Source: Flammeovirgaceae bacterium SG7u.111 | Lineage (GTDB): Bacteria; Bacteroidota; Bacteroidia; Cytophagales; Flammeovirgaceae | Direction of reading: 5' to 3' | DNA: 64,000 nucleotides | Assembly (NCBI GenBank): GCA_034044135.1 | Contig: CP139021.1 | Coordinates: forward strand, 2,061,635-2,125,634 | Part shown: positions 33,323-43,800 of the stretch, in pieces | Layout of the letters: the number at the start of each line of letters is the position of its first letter | Numbering within the stretch: the first letter of the stretch is position 1 | Translations under genes and position numbers: made by a program | The notes under the pieces: generated by a model | What the model saw: only the letters and a program-made list of their open reading frames with translations | The model's database searches: none | Told to the model about the DNA's origin: nothing

Positions 33323-34456
33323 TTATATCCCCAAATTGTCAGCATCCAGCATGGTAACGACTTTTTTCATCTTTTTCTGGATAACTTTGAAATGGTGCTT
33401 GTCATCGGGGGTGACGAAGGTGATGGCTTCGCCAGGGTTTTCGGCACGCCCAGTCCTGCCTATTCGGTGGACGAAATCTTTGGGTGAGCGGGGTAGTTCG
33501 TAGTTGACTACGTAGGGTAAAAACTCGATATCGATACCTCGGGAAAGAAGGTCGGTTGCTACCAATACATTGACTTTTCCTGCCTTGAAACTAGCCAGCG
33601 ATTCTTTTCGGTTTCCTTGGCTTTTTTTGCTGTGCACTGCCCGTGCATTTATTCCATTTTTATACAATTTATCCGCCACATGGTCGGCTTTATAGACCGA
33701 TGAGGTGAACACGAGCACTTGCTTCATTTCCTTGGTTTTGATCAAATGGCGGAGCAAAGCACCTTTCTTTTCATCGCTCACAAAATAGCCCGACTGGTTG
33801 ATGAGGTCGAGGTTTTGCGTTTCGGGAGCAATATTGATTACCTGAGGGTCTTTGAGCAACACCCGATTCATTTCCTCTACATGGGGGCTGAGCGTAGCGG
33901 AGAATAGCAGGTTTTGCCGCTTGGGAGGCAGAAGCTTGAATATTTTATCCATTTCCTCTTTGAAGCCCAAGTTGAGCATCTTGTCGGCTTCGTCCAAAAT
34001 GAGGGTGGAGAGGGAGTTGAAGTGCATGGCATTTGATTCTACCAGATCGAGCAACCTGCCCGGAGTTGCCACCAAGACGTTTACGTTTTGCATGCCCATC
34101 ATTTGTGGGTTGATGGATACCCCGCCAAAAACTGCGAGCGATTTGAAAGGGAAGGGCAAGGCTTTGCCAAAAAGGCTGAAAACTTCTTCCACTTGTATGG
34201 CGAGTTCCCGTGTGGGGACTAGCACCAATACATTTATATGTCTGTTTTTCGTCTTGGTTTTTCCTTCCAAGTTCATGAGGGTAGGAAGTACAAAGCTTGC
34301 CGTTTTTCCTGATCCCGTCTGTGCAATTCCGAGTAGGTCTTTGCCTTGGAGGATTACGGGAATGGCTTGTTCCTGAATGGGGGTTGGTTTGTTGAGCTTT
34401 TGCTCAGTAAGAGCTTTTACTAAAAATGGGGATAAACCTAAGGATGAAAATGACAT
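33323..34456 (-). CDS. DEAD-box RNA helicase (RhlE-like)
   Basis: The 377-residue helicase has all core motifs: Q motif 'KPTPIQEQAIPVIL', Walker A 'AQTGSGKT', 'PTRELA', 'TPGRLLDL', 'LDEAD', 'SAT', and in the second RecA domain 'ARAVHSKKSQGNRKESLASF', 'ATDLLSRGID' and 'HRIGRTGR'. It unwinds RNA duplexes, typically in ribosome assembly or cold adaptation. It lacks the long basic C-terminal tail often seen in RhlE proteins; the frame stops shortly after motif VI plus about 40 residues, which is near the minimal core. Confidence 0.92.
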   Translation of the reverse strand: MSFSSLGLSPFLVKALTEQKLNKPTPIQEQAIPVILQGKDLLGIAQTGSGKTASFVLPTLMNLEGKTKTKNRHINVLVLVPTRELAIQVEEVFSLFGKALPFPFKSLAVFGGVSINPQMMGMQNVNVLVATPGRLLDLVESNAMHFNSLSTLILDEADKMLNLGFKEEMDKIFKLLPPKRQNLLFSATLSPHVEEMNRVLLKDPQVINIAPETQNLDLINQSGYFVSDEKKGALLRHLIKTKEMKQVLVFTSSVYKADHVADKLYKNGINARAVHSKKSQGNRKESLASFKAGKVNVLVATDLLSRGIDIEFLPYVVNYELPRSPKDFVHRIGRTGRAENPGEAITFVTPDDKHHFKVIQKKMKKVVTMLDADNLGI

Positions 34457-34648
34457 AAACTATTGGTTGGTGTTTGGATGAGCTGCAAAGGTAAGCCGAA
34501 TGGGGGGAGGAATGGGAATGGCTGGGGAGAAAATTTGATTTGCTGCTTTTAATAAGGCTTTTTACTTGAATTTTGGAGTTTGATATCAATTTTACCTAGA
34601 ATGGAAGGGTAGATGAAGGACTTATTTTTTTATCTTAAAAGCTTACTC

Positions 34649-34656
34649 TATATTTG
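34649..34656 (+). promoter_or_regulatory. -7 promoter element of accD
   Basis: TATATTTG is an exact TAnnTTTG match 39 bases before the ATG at 34695, with a T-rich but TTG-less -33 region. It supports the 34695 start over the in-frame codon at 34671. Confidence 0.5.
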
Positions 34657-34694
34657 ACCCCTACGGCAAATTGCTACCAAAAAAACTACACAAT

Positions 34695-35537
34695 ATGTCT
34701 TGGTTTAAGAGAAAAGAAAAGGGGATAACGACCCCTACCGAAGAGAAAATGGATTCGCCCGATGGCTTGTGGTACAAAACACCCAGCGGAAAGATCATCC
34801 ATATGCAAGAGCTAAAACAGAATGCTTATGTGTGCCCAGATGATAATTATCATGTGAGGATCGGTTCTAAGGAATATTTCGAGATATTATTTGATGGGAA
34901 TAAGTTCAAAGAACTGGATGCCAATTTAGAGTCGGCTGACCCACTTACGTTTGTTGATACAAAGGCTTACCCCGACAGAGTGAAAGCCAGCCAAAAGAAA
35001 ACGAGCTTGAAAGATGCTTGTAGGACGGCTACGGGCAAAATGAATGGGCAGTCAATTGTGGTTTCATGTATGGATTTTTCGTTTATCGGAGGCTCTATGG
35101 GATCTGTAGTGGGCGAGAAAATAGCTAGAGGTATAGATTACAGCATTAAGCATAAGCTTCCTTTCTTGATGATCTCGAAATCGGGTGGTGCAAGGATGAT
35201 GGAGGCTGGTCTCTCACTCATGCAAATGGCAAAAACTTCTGCTAAGTTGGCTTTGCTTTCCGAAGCAGGCATTCCTTATATTTCGCTGATGACCGACCCG
35301 ACAACTGGTGGGGTAACGGCTTCTTTTGCCATGCTGGGCGATTTCAACATCGCAGAGCCGGGCGCATTGATTGGTTTTGCCGGCCCAAGGGTGATCAGGG
35401 AAACGATTGGGAAAGACTTGCCTAAAGGCTTCCAAAGTGCGGAGTTCCTTTTAGAGCATGGGTTTCTCGACTTTGTAGTGCCTCGCAACGAGCTGAAAAA
35501 GAGATTGACTACCCTGATAGAACTGTTGAACAATTAA
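34695..35537 (+). CDS. accD: Acetyl-CoA carboxylase carboxyltransferase subunit beta
   Basis: The 280-residue protein is the beta half of the carboxyltransferase that makes malonyl-CoA for fatty acid synthesis in the cytoplasm. It shows '[19 protein letters not shown]', '[17 protein letters not shown]', '[20 protein letters not shown]' and '[20 protein letters not shown]', the crotonase-fold core with its oxyanion-forming glycines. The N-terminal zinc ribbon of E. coli AccD needs four cysteines. Only the third is kept here (in '[13 protein letters not shown]'), with the fourth replaced by Asp and the first pair absent, so zinc binding is presumably lost. The start at 34695 gives the typical '[11 protein letters not shown]'. 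Confidence 0.93.
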   Translation: MSWFKRKEKGITTPTEEKMDSPDGLWYKTPSGKIIHMQELKQNAYVCPDDNYHVRIGSKEYFEILFDGNKFKELDANLESADPLTFVDTKAYPDRVKASQKKTSLKDACRTATGKMNGQSIVVSCMDFSFIGGSMGSVVGEKIARGIDYSIKHKLPFLMISKSGGARMMEAGLSLMQMAKTSAKLALLSEAGIPYISLMTDPTTGGVTASFAMLGDFNIAEPGALIGFAGPRVIRETIGKDLPKGFQSAEFLLEHGFLDFVVPRNELKKRLTTLIELLNN

Positions 35538-35562
35538 TTGCAGGATTAGTGGAAAATATTTT

Positions 35563-35587
35563 AAGGGACTTTTTGTCCCTTTTTTTG
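35563..35587 (+). terminator. Terminator after accD
   Basis: AAGGGAC (35563-35569) and GTCCCTT (35575-35581) form a 7-bp stem with a TTTTT loop, followed by more T. It lies 26 bases after the stop. Confidence 0.7.
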
Positions 35588-35633
35588 TTGGAAAAGGTTT
35601 ACTTTGGATGGAGATTTGAGTCCAAATAACTAC

Positions 35634-36920
35634 ATGAGAGAACAAAGAAACTTAACACAATCGGTTGACTGGGTAATTATAATGATCTATGCTGGCTTGG
35701 TGATCATGGGCTGGCTCAATATCTATGCGGCTGTATATGACCCTTCGCTTGATCAAAGCATTTTTGAGATGCGCTACAATTCAGGCAAGCAACTAGTGTG
35801 GATTTTTCTCTCTATTCCCATTATCATCGCCATTATGGTGATCGATTTCAACTTTTACGACAAGCTTGCCTACGTGGTCTATGGGCTTCTTATTTTTACC
35901 TTGGTCTTCGTTCTGGTTTTTGGTAGGGAGGTCGCTGGCTCTAAATCATGGCTCGATCTCGGTTTTGCCCGCCTCCAACCCTCCGAGTTTGCCAAATTTG
36001 CCACCGCCATTGGGCTTGCCAAAGTGATAAGTATGCGAGATTTGAGGCTGGAAAAATTCTCTGATTTTATGCTGGCATCTATTTTTGTGATCGTGCCAGC
36101 GGGGCTTATCATTTTACAGGGCGATACGGGTTCGGCTATTGTATTTGGCTCGTTTATCATCATGTTTTACCGAGAAGGTTTCCCTGGTTTTTTAGTAGGT
36201 ATTTTGCTCTTTTGTGTGGGTATTTTTATCGTCACACTTTTTGCCAGAGAATCTTTTTTTAATGAGTTGATTTTGACTGTGGTAGGTGTAGGTGTTGCCA
36301 TATTGGCTTTGTTGGTTTATTTGAAGAAAAAACGTGGATTTTGGATTACCCTTTTTGGGTTTGTGCTTGCGGTAGGGCTTATCTACAGCGTAGATTTTAT
36401 CATTAGCGATGTGATGAAGCCTCACCAGCGGAAAAGGATAGAGATCTTAGTTGACCCTAACAAAGACCCGACAGGAGCAGGCTGGCAAGTTACCCAGTCT
36501 AAAATTGCTATTGGGTCGGGAGGATTTACTGGAAAGGGTTTCTTGGAAGGGACACAAACAAAGTTCGACTTCGTGCCCGATCAAAGTACCGATTTCATCT
36601 TTTGTACAGTAGGAGAGGAACACGGGTATCTTGGTAGTTTTATCGTTGTCATATTATTTATTGCTCTGCTATTTAGGGTAACCCAAATTGCGGAACGGCA
36701 AAAATCCCGTTTTTCGAGAGTATACGGCTACTCCGTAGCGGGTATTTTCTTCTTTCATTTCATGATCAACATCGGGATGACCATTGGTGTATTCCCAGTA
36801 ATCGGTATTCCCTTGCCCTTTTTTAGCTACGGGGGCTCCTCGCTTTGGTCGTTTACCTTCTTGCTTTTCATCTTAGTGAAGCTCGATGCCCATCGAATGC
36901 AAATTTTGGCGAGGTATTGA
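35634..36920 (+). CDS. rodA: Rod shape-determining peptidoglycan glycosyltransferase RodA
   Basis: This is a SEDS-family membrane protein of 428 residues from the ATG at 35634 ('MREQRNLTQSVDWVIIMIYA'); a further in-frame ATG at 35604 adds ten residues. It shows 'GREVAGSKSWLDLGFARLQP' with 'PSEFAKFA', the long extracellular loop 'DPTGAGWQVTQSKIAIGSGG' and 'GKGFLEGTQTKFDFVPDQST' with 'DFIF', and C-terminal 'GIPLPFFSYGGSS'. RodA polymerises lipid II into glycan strands with PBP2 during elongation. The last two blocks and the soluble-loop Asp are the active-site signature. MreBCD and PBP2 are not in the window. Confidence 0.9.
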   Translation: MREQRNLTQSVDWVIIMIYAGLVIMGWLNIYAAVYDPSLDQSIFEMRYNSGKQLVWIFLSIPIIIAIMVIDFNFYDKLAYVVYGLLIFTLVFVLVFGREVAGSKSWLDLGFARLQPSEFAKFATAIGLAKVISMRDLRLEKFSDFMLASIFVIVPAGLIILQGDTGSAIVFGSFIIMFYREGFPGFLVGILLFCVGIFIVTLFARESFFNELILTVVGVGVAILALLVYLKKKRGFWITLFGFVLAVGLIYSVDFIISDVMKPHQRKRIEILVDPNKDPTGAGWQVTQSKIAIGSGGFTGKGFLEGTQTKFDFVPDQSTDFIFCTVGEEHGYLGSFIVVILFIALLFRVTQIAERQKSRFSRVYGYSVAGIFFFHFMINIGMTIGVFPVIGIPLPFFSYGGSSLWSFTFLLFILVKLDAHRMQILARY

Positions 36921-37014
36921 TTTTATATGTTTCTGATTGTCACTTGTTGGAAAGGTGTGGTACGTGATGAACATGCTGCACTTTTCTATACTACATCCAT
37001 TCTTCCTATTTAAA

Positions 37015-37359
37015 TCACCACACATATTTCAAGAAAGCAAAGGGCTTTCTGTTGTCGAGGTATTTCGAGTCATATTCGTTGGCGTAGGCTTCCCTTTCGA
37101 AGGGCAGGCAGAAGTATGCTTTTTCGTGAGACCTAAACCGGATCAGGTTGAATATATACCAAAAAATATAGGCGAGATAGAAGGGGATAATGAGTAATTC
37201 TAACTGTTGGGCAAAGTGGATTTTTTCATGGTTTATCAGCACTTTATCGGTGAGCTGATCCTTCTCTTTTACTAGGATAAAGGGAAATAATGCAATGCCT
37301 GAAATATTGGGATTGATGGCTTTTAGAAGTTTGGGAGCTAAAACCGTGAACGTTTGCAT
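37015..37359 (-). CDS. Small membrane protein with HExxH-like motif
   Basis: The 114-residue protein contains 'LINHEKIHFAQQLELLIIP', an H-E-x-x-H zincin motif, then one clear hydrophobic segment ('LIIPFYLAYIFWYIFNLIRF') and 'LPFEREAYANEYDSKYL', where Glu could be a third ligand. This pattern occurs in conserved small Bacteroidota proteins of unknown function and looks like a minimal M48/M56-type metallopeptidase. Catalytic activity is not shown by the sequence. It is convergent with rodA and isolated, with AT-rich DNA upstream (37360-37621). Confidence 0.65.
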   Translation of the reverse strand: MQTFTVLAPKLLKAINPNISGIALFPFILVKEKDQLTDKVLINHEKIHFAQQLELLIIPFYLAYIFWYIFNLIRFRSHEKAYFCLPFEREAYANEYDSKYLDNRKPFAFLKYVW

Positions 37360-37621
37360 TTTAAAATATTTATATAAAATTAATAAAAAATGATATTCAA
37401 ATTGATAAAATGTTAATTAAGTTTAATGTTTATTAAAAATGTGTTGAATGTATGGGGAAATATAAATATATTCAAATAACTTTTTTTTAATAAATACCAG
37501 AAAATGCCATGTTGGCGCATTCTTTATAACAAACAACAATGCCAGTATTGTTTTAAAGATTTATCTAAGTATATGAATCCAGTTAATAAATAAGAAGTTT
37601 AATTTAACCCATTTCCCTTGT

Positions 37622-38632
37622 ATGAATAACATAGAAAAATTTACCACGCCAATAGGCACAGCGCTTGATCGCTTCATTGCCGAAAAACAAGAAGAATTTC
37701 CTTATGCTACTGGTGAGCTTTCCCAGTTACTCCGCGACATTGCCCTAGCCTCAAAAATCATCAACAGAGAGATCAATCGTGCAGGGCTTTCCGGCATAGA
37801 AGGAAGCACTGGTGAGGAAAATGTACAGGGCGAACACCAGCAAATGTTGGATGTTATTGCTGATTTTAGGTTTACCAAAGCGCTTATAAGGGGAGGGCAG
37901 ACTTGTGGAATTGTTTCCGAGGAAAAAGAACACCTCATCGACACAAAAAACCACAAGGCTAAATATATTGTGGCGATTGACCCATTAGATGGTTCTTCTA
38001 ATATCGATGTGAATGTTTCGGTCGGAACTATCTTCTCTATTTATAGGAGGAAAAGCGAGATAGGTACTCCTCCTTCGGAAATGGATATTTTGCAAAAAGG
38101 CTCTGAGCAGGTGGCTGCTGGGTATATTTTGTACGGATCATCTACCATGCTTGTGTTCACCACAGGCTTTGGGGTGCATGGCTTTACTTATGAACCTTCG
38201 CTTGGTGAATATTTCCTTTCTCATCACCAGATGCAGATCAAAGACCAAGGCAATATTTATTCGGTGAACGAAGGGCAGTACAACCAGTTTTCGCCAGCAG
38301 TGAAGCAGTATATTGAGGAGTGCAAATCTAACAATGTAACAGCGAGGTATATTGGCTCTTTGGTAGCCGATTTCCACCGAAATTTGTTGAAAGGTGGCAT
38401 TTACCTTTACCCTGCTACTAAGAGTTATGAAAATGGTAAGCTAAGGCTAATGTACGAGTGCAATGCCTTGGCATTCCTGATAGAACAAGCTGGAGGAATG
38501 GCTGTAGATGGAGAGCAAAGAATTTTGGACATTGAGCCGACTTCTTTGCATCAGCGTTGCCCATTCTTTGTAGGTTCTACAAGTATGGTGAAAAAAGTAA
38601 TGTCGATGATGAAAGAAGAAGTTACTCTGTAA
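37622..38632 (+). CDS. fbp: Class 1 fructose-1,6-bisphosphatase
   Basis: This 336-residue cytoplasmic enzyme hydrolyses fructose-1,6-bisphosphate in gluconeogenesis. The metal/substrate motif is '[20 protein letters not shown]'. Other family marks are '[12 protein letters not shown]', '[10 protein letters not shown]', '[20 protein letters not shown]' with the phosphate-binding residues, and '[20 protein letters not shown]'. Length and N-terminus ('[16 protein letters not shown]') match the family. About 260 AT-rich bases precede it; a strong bidirectional terminator follows. Confidence 0.95.
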   Translation: MNNIEKFTTPIGTALDRFIAEKQEEFPYATGELSQLLRDIALASKIINREINRAGLSGIEGSTGEENVQGEHQQMLDVIADFRFTKALIRGGQTCGIVSEEKEHLIDTKNHKAKYIVAIDPLDGSSNIDVNVSVGTIFSIYRRKSEIGTPPSEMDILQKGSEQVAAGYILYGSSTMLVFTTGFGVHGFTYEPSLGEYFLSHHQMQIKDQGNIYSVNEGQYNQFSPAVKQYIEECKSNNVTARYIGSLVADFHRNLLKGGIYLYPATKSYENGKLRLMYECNALAFLIEQAGGMAVDGEQRILDIEPTSLHQRCPFFVGSTSMVKKVMSMMKEEVTL

Positions 38633-38654
38633 ATCACCACTGTTATCTCCGTAC

Positions 38655-38694
38655 AAAAAAATGCCACATGAAGTTCTTCATGTGGCATTTTTTT
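38655..38694. terminator. Bidirectional terminator between fbp and nhaD
   Basis: ATGCCACATGAAG (38661-38673) and CTTCATGTGGCAT (38676-38688) form a perfect 13-bp stem, flanked by an A-run on the left and a T-run on the right. It therefore works for both convergent genes. Confidence 0.9.
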
Positions 38695-38713
38695 ATGAAG
38701 TTGTTTAATTCTC

Positions 38714-40192
38714 CTAAACAAAAGCGAAGAAAATCAACCAAGTGATTATAAGCAAAGGAAGTAATATTGGCAGCGAGTACCTTAATATGTAGCCAAAGAA
38801 AGACGGCATCCTGATTCCCACTTGCTCAGCTATTGATTTTACCATAAAGTTTGGCCCGTTGCCTATGTAAGTCATTGCTCCAAAGAATACGGATGATACC
38901 GAGATGGCCATCAGCTGAAGCAAAGAGTCTGTAAACGGGGCTTGTTCATTGGCAAAGGCAATTACCTGTGCTTTTTCGTTGATTGTACCTCCTTGGGAAG
39001 CAATGGCTGCCGTGAGGAAGTTAAGGTACGTTGGTGCGTTGTCCAAGAAACCCGAAAGCAACCCTGTGCCCCAATAGAGCGTGTTGTGTGTAATTAGCTT
39101 TGCACCAGCTTCTGAGGAAGCGAATCCAGCAACTAATTCTAAGGCGGGCATCATAGTCCCAAAGATGCCTATAAATATAAAGGCAACTTCACGGATAGGT
39201 TCAAAGTTAAACTCGTTGCCTTTTATTGCATCTTTATTTGCAAACTTGTAAGAGAAAAAAGCGACAGATAACATGATTGCTTCTCGTACAAAAGAGAAAT
39301 TTTGTCCATCGTAAGGAATGCTTGGCAGCCATTCTAGCCCTTTCACGTTAGGGTCGAGGAAAACTGCAATTACAACTACAGCAAGCCATAGAAAGTTACG
39401 CTTCCCTACAAGCTGTATCTTATTTGAATAAACCTTGTTTTCGTCGGCAAAAAGTGGGTTCTCAGATTTGTTCTTGCTGTCGAAAAAGAAGAAGATTATA
39501 CCCATGGCCAAAATGGTGAACATCCAAGGGAACAAGTTATGCACGAGTGTCCAAGTAAAAGGAACTCCTTTTAAGAAACCCAAGAACAACGGTGGATCAC
39601 CTATTGGCGTAAGACAGCCACCAATATTACTCACCATAAAGATGAAGAATATAACATGGTAAGGCTGGATTCTGTCTTTGTTGAGACGGATAAAAGGCCT
39701 GATAAGCAACATGGAAGCCCCAGTGGTACCAATGACATTGGATATGATCGCTCCTATAAGCAGGATGATCACGTTCATCATGGGCTTGCCCTTTTTGTCA
39801 ATATTGATTAGGATGCCCCCCGAGGCTACAAAAAGCCCAGTAAGTAGGGAAATAAATTGGAAGTATTCGAAAAATGCATGGACTGGGCTATGGTTGTTGT
39901 GCAAGATAAAAATGTAATACAGCACAACTAAAGCAGCCAGTATCATCGCTACTTTTGGGTAGTTCTTATGCCAGAAATGTTCATAAAAAAGTGGCCCTGT
40001 TGCTATCATCACAAGCAGCATTACAAACGGTATCACCGAAAAGGGAGAAGCTCCTTCGCCATGCCCTCCAGAAGAAGCTATGGATAGTATGTTTGTTAGT
40101 TGCGTGCTGCTCATATCAAACGCAAAGCCACTATTGCCAAAGCCTAGTATCATTAGTATAGTTAAAAATGCAAGAGAGATAAGTCGCTTCAT
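38714..40192 (-). CDS. nhaD: Na+/H+ antiporter NhaD
   Basis: The 492-residue membrane protein has about 13 hydrophobic segments. The ArsB/NhaD superfamily features are 'GHGEGASPFSVIPFVMLLVM', 'GGILINIDKKGKPMMNVIIL', 'GAIISNVIGTTGASMLLIRP', 'VSNIGGCLTPIGDPPLFLGF' and 'GTGLLSGFLDNAPTYLNFLT'. The conserved Asp/Asn/Thr blocks TxxGASMLLIRP and LTPIGDPPLFLGF are characteristic of NhaD. It exports Na+ in exchange for protons at the inner membrane, which fits a marine organism. The N-terminus begins with a hydrophobic signal-like helix. A palindrome and a promoter with 19-base spacing precede it. Confidence 0.92.
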   Translation of the reverse strand: MKRLISLAFLTILMILGFGNSGFAFDMSSTQLTNILSIASSGGHGEGASPFSVIPFVMLLVMIATGPLFYEHFWHKNYPKVAMILAALVVLYYIFILHNNHSPVHAFFEYFQFISLLTGLFVASGGILINIDKKGKPMMNVIILLIGAIISNVIGTTGASMLLIRPFIRLNKDRIQPYHVIFFIFMVSNIGGCLTPIGDPPLFLGFLKGVPFTWTLVHNLFPWMFTILAMGIIFFFFDSKNKSENPLFADENKVYSNKIQLVGKRNFLWLAVVVIAVFLDPNVKGLEWLPSIPYDGQNFSFVREAIMLSVAFFSYKFANKDAIKGNEFNFEPIREVAFIFIGIFGTMMPALELVAGFASSEAGAKLITHNTLYWGTGLLSGFLDNAPTYLNFLTAAIASQGGTINEKAQVIAFANEQAPFTDSLLQLMAISVSSVFFGAMTYIGNGPNFMVKSIAEQVGIRMPSFFGYILRYSLPILLPLLIITWLIFFAFV

Positions 40193-40214
40193 GTGGTTAG
40201 CTAATAATTTTCGC

Positions 40215-40245
40215 TGAAATTAGATATTTGTCTTAGGATTTCAAA
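40215..40245 (-). promoter_or_regulatory. nhaD promoter
   Basis: On the minus strand TTTG (40245-40242) and TAATTTCA (40222-40215) are separated by 19 bases; the -7 box has two mismatches to TAnnTTTG at its end. It lies 23 bases before the nhaD ATG. Confidence 0.45.
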
Positions 40246-40262
40246 AATAACAAATTGTTATT
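40246..40262. promoter_or_regulatory. 17-bp palindrome upstream of nhaD
   Basis: AATAACAA-A-TTGTTATT is a perfect inverted repeat directly abutting the -33 element of the proposed nhaD promoter. The position suits a transcription-factor site, possibly for a salt- or pH-responsive regulator. Confidence 0.4.
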
Positions 40263-40816
40263 TCCCCCATGGTTTTATAATGTAGGGGATAGTGCAAAAA
40301 AGCACATCGGATTACAAGAATAATAAAAAAAAGTAGGTTCTGATGAATATTTATCAATTGCTTCAGCTAAAATGTGAAGTAGATAAATGATTTATATCCT
40401 TATCAAATCTAAAAAAGAGCTTCGGCTTATTCACCAAAAGAGACCTGAACTGTCATAATTGCTACACGAAGTGCTTGAATTTCTTGCCTAAATGAAATTG
40501 GAAGTTTTATAGCTTCTTTGTCATTGGTTATTTAAACACAGAAGTGTTAAAAAAAACTAAACCGGTGTTAAAAAGACCTTAATTTCATTTTACTTGCCTG
40601 CTCTATTCCCAAATCTTCTATTATCTGTTCGCGAGATTTACTATTTTCGCCACACACAATGTGCCGTTCATTCTACTATCTGACTTAAAAAGGTAAGAAT
40701 GAGCTGATTGACTTAGGTTATTGATATTAAAGAATGCTATTGTAGTGCAGAGTAGAAGGGTTGGTGTATATTGCCAAAACCTGATCTGATGAACATTAGA
40801 AAACAAATTCAAACGA

Positions 40817-43800
40817 ATGAAACAATTTAATAGGGTTAACAACATCACTGGTTGGGCAGTATTTATACTTTCGACCATCGTATATTGGCTGACCGTAGAA
40901 GAAACAGCGAGTTTTTGGGATTGTGGAGAATTTATAGCGGTATCCTACAAGTTGGAAGTTCCTCACCCGCCGGGAGCACCTCTTTATCTTTTGCTAGGTA
41001 GAATGTTCTCATTTTTAGCTATGGGAGATGGGGAGCAAGTTGCCTATTGGATTAACATCTTGTCTGTCCTTTCGTCTTCTTTCACCATTTTATTTTTGCA
41101 CTGGACAATTGTCCTTTTGGGAAGAAAGCTTATCCAGCCTACAAACGGGCAGTTTTCAATGGGGCAGTTAATCCTACTGATGGGTGCTGGTGTAGTAGGT
41201 AGCCTTGCCTATACTTTTTCAGATTCGTTTTGGTTTTCGGCTGCCGAGGCTGAGGTTTACGCACTTTCATCCTTGTTTACGGCTTTTGTGTTTTGGGCAA
41301 TTCTGAAGTGGGAATTGATCGAGAACAAACGATATGCTAACCAATGGATTATCATGATTGCTTATGTCATGGGCTTGTCTATCGGTGTCCATTTGCTCAA
41401 CTTGGTGACCATCCCTGCTTTGGCTTTGATCGTCTATTTTAAAAGGTATGAAAAAACTACTCAGAAAGGAGTAATTGCTTCTTTGTTGATTGGCTTGGTG
41501 ATTATTGTAGCCATTATGTACGGAGTAATTCCTGGCTTGCCTTCAGTGGCAGGTTGGTTCGAGATCATGTTTGTCAATTCATTTGGCTTGCCATTCAGCA
41601 CAGGAATCGTATTCTTTATGTTACTAGTAGTGGTAGGTCTTGGCTATGGGGTTTATTATTCTGAAAAGAACAAAAAAGAAATATTGAACACAGTCTTGTT
41701 AAGCTTGACATTCATCCTGATCGGTTATGCATCTTACGGCATCATCGTTATCCGTTCTAACTTCAACCCCCCAATTGACGAAAACAACCCTGAAGATGTG
41801 ATCAGCTTTGTGCGCTACCTCAAAAGGGAGCAATACGGAAATCGTCCGTTGCTTTATGGAAACACATACGAAGCCAAAAGAACGGGTATTGAGCAGCTTT
41901 CGCCCATCTACCGAAAAGCTGGCGATAAGTACGAAGTGTATGATCATAAAACAAAGGCTACATATGATAAGAACATTCTTCTGCCAAGGATTTATTCGCA
42001 GCAGCCTGGGCATGTGGAGCTGTATAAGCAATGGATGAACCTGAAGCCGGGAGAGTCGCCTAATATGGTGGATAATATATACTATATGTTCCGCTACCAG
42101 CTTGGGCATATGTATTTCAGGTACTTCATGTGGAACTTTGCTGGAAGGGAAGGTGACGACAAGGAAGCCAAGTGGATGGTTCCTTGGGAAGATATAGGGA
42201 AAGAACTTCCAGAAGAAATTGCAAGAAATAAGGCAAGGGACAACTTTTATATGCTTCCACTTATTCTAGGCCTTATCGGTTTCTTTTTCCAACTTCGTAA
42301 AGACAAGAAAAACTTTTGGGTAGTCACTTTGCTGTTTTTTCTTACAGGAATAGCCTTGGTACTCTACCTCAATTCCCCTCCGGTCGAGCCGCGAGAAAGG
42401 GATTATATTTATGTGGGATCGTTTTACGCTTTTGCCATTTGGATAGGGTTGGGCGTAATGCAAATAGCCGAATGGCTCAAAAAAGCCATGGGAAGTGAAG
42501 TAACCGTAGCCGCAGTAAGTGGCGTGCTTTGTATCACCATTCCTATTATGATGGGTGCAAAAGGTTGGGATAATCATAATAGAAGCAACAGGTTCCACTC
42601 TGTTGACCAAGCTAAAAACACCTTGAGGAGCTGTGCACCAAATGCAATTCTCTTCACGGGTGGCGATAATGATACATTCCCGCTTTGGTACGTACAAGAA
42701 GTGGAAGGCTTCCGTACCGATGTTAGGGTAGTTGTGTTAAGTTACTTCAGTACCGACTGGTACATCGACCAAATGAGAAGGAAAATAAATGAGTCGGAGG
42801 CTTTACCGTTCTCCATTTCTCAAGTGAATTACCTACAAGGTAAAAATGACTACGTACCGTTTGTTCCAGATCAGAATAAGTCAAATGAAAACGGTGCAGT
42901 CAACTTGAAAGCTTATATTAATTTGGTGGAAAAAGGCGATTCGAGAGTTCAGGTTGGCTTGCAAGATGGAAGCTATACTGCAAAGTTGCTTACCAAAGCA
43001 TTTGCCCTTAACATCGATTCAGCTGGATTGATTCAGCAAGGTATTATCCCGAAAGGAAAAGAAGACCGAGTAGAAAGCAGAATGGTGTGGAGGTTGAAAG
43101 AAGGTGCAAATGCGATCTTCAAAAATGACTTGGCTATCCTGGACTTAATGGTAACTAATAATTGGGAAAGACCAATCTATTTCAACAATACCTCAGCAAA
43201 TACATCTAATCTCGATCTTCGTCCTTATCTTCAGTTGGAAGGCATGGCGTACCGTTTGTTGCCTATCAGGGTACAAGGAGGCGGTGAAGTAGGAGAGGTC
43301 AATACGGATGTGATGATGGCGAACATGAAGGAGTTCGAGTTTAGAGGCTTTGAAGATGCTTCAGTTTACCACGATGAGGAATACAGGAAATTTGGCTCAA
43401 ATACTCGTAATAGCTATGCTAGGCTGGTTCAGCAACTGATCAATGAAGGAAGGGATGAGGAAGCGTTGGAAATGCTTGACGAGGCAATGGAGAACATTCC
43501 TGACAGAAGTATTCCTTATAGCTATTTCACTACAAGGTTTGTGGAGCTTTACCATACCCTTGGAGAGGATGAAAAAGCAGAGCAAATAGCTGAAACACTT
43601 AGTAAGAGAGGAGCTGAAAACTTAGAGTTCTGGTTGAAAAATAGGGGAAGCGACGATATGCTTAGGCAAAAAAGCATGCTATATCTTAACCAACTCTTGT
43701 TGATCTACAGAAGGCTTGATGAAACAACTAAAAACGAAGTAAAAAGACTTGAGCAGATGCAGGTTGCAATGGATGAAGGTGGGGTGAGTGAAGAGTTAGA

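Larger units (their letters stand above)
40193..40816. other. Divergent non-coding region between nhaD and the DUF2723 gene
   Basis: These 624 bases hold the nhaD promoter and palindrome at the left and the leader of the DUF2723 gene at the right. A possible -7-like TATTTTCG lies near 40648 on the plus strand. No protein-like frame or structured RNA was recognised in the middle 300 bases. Confidence 0.4.
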
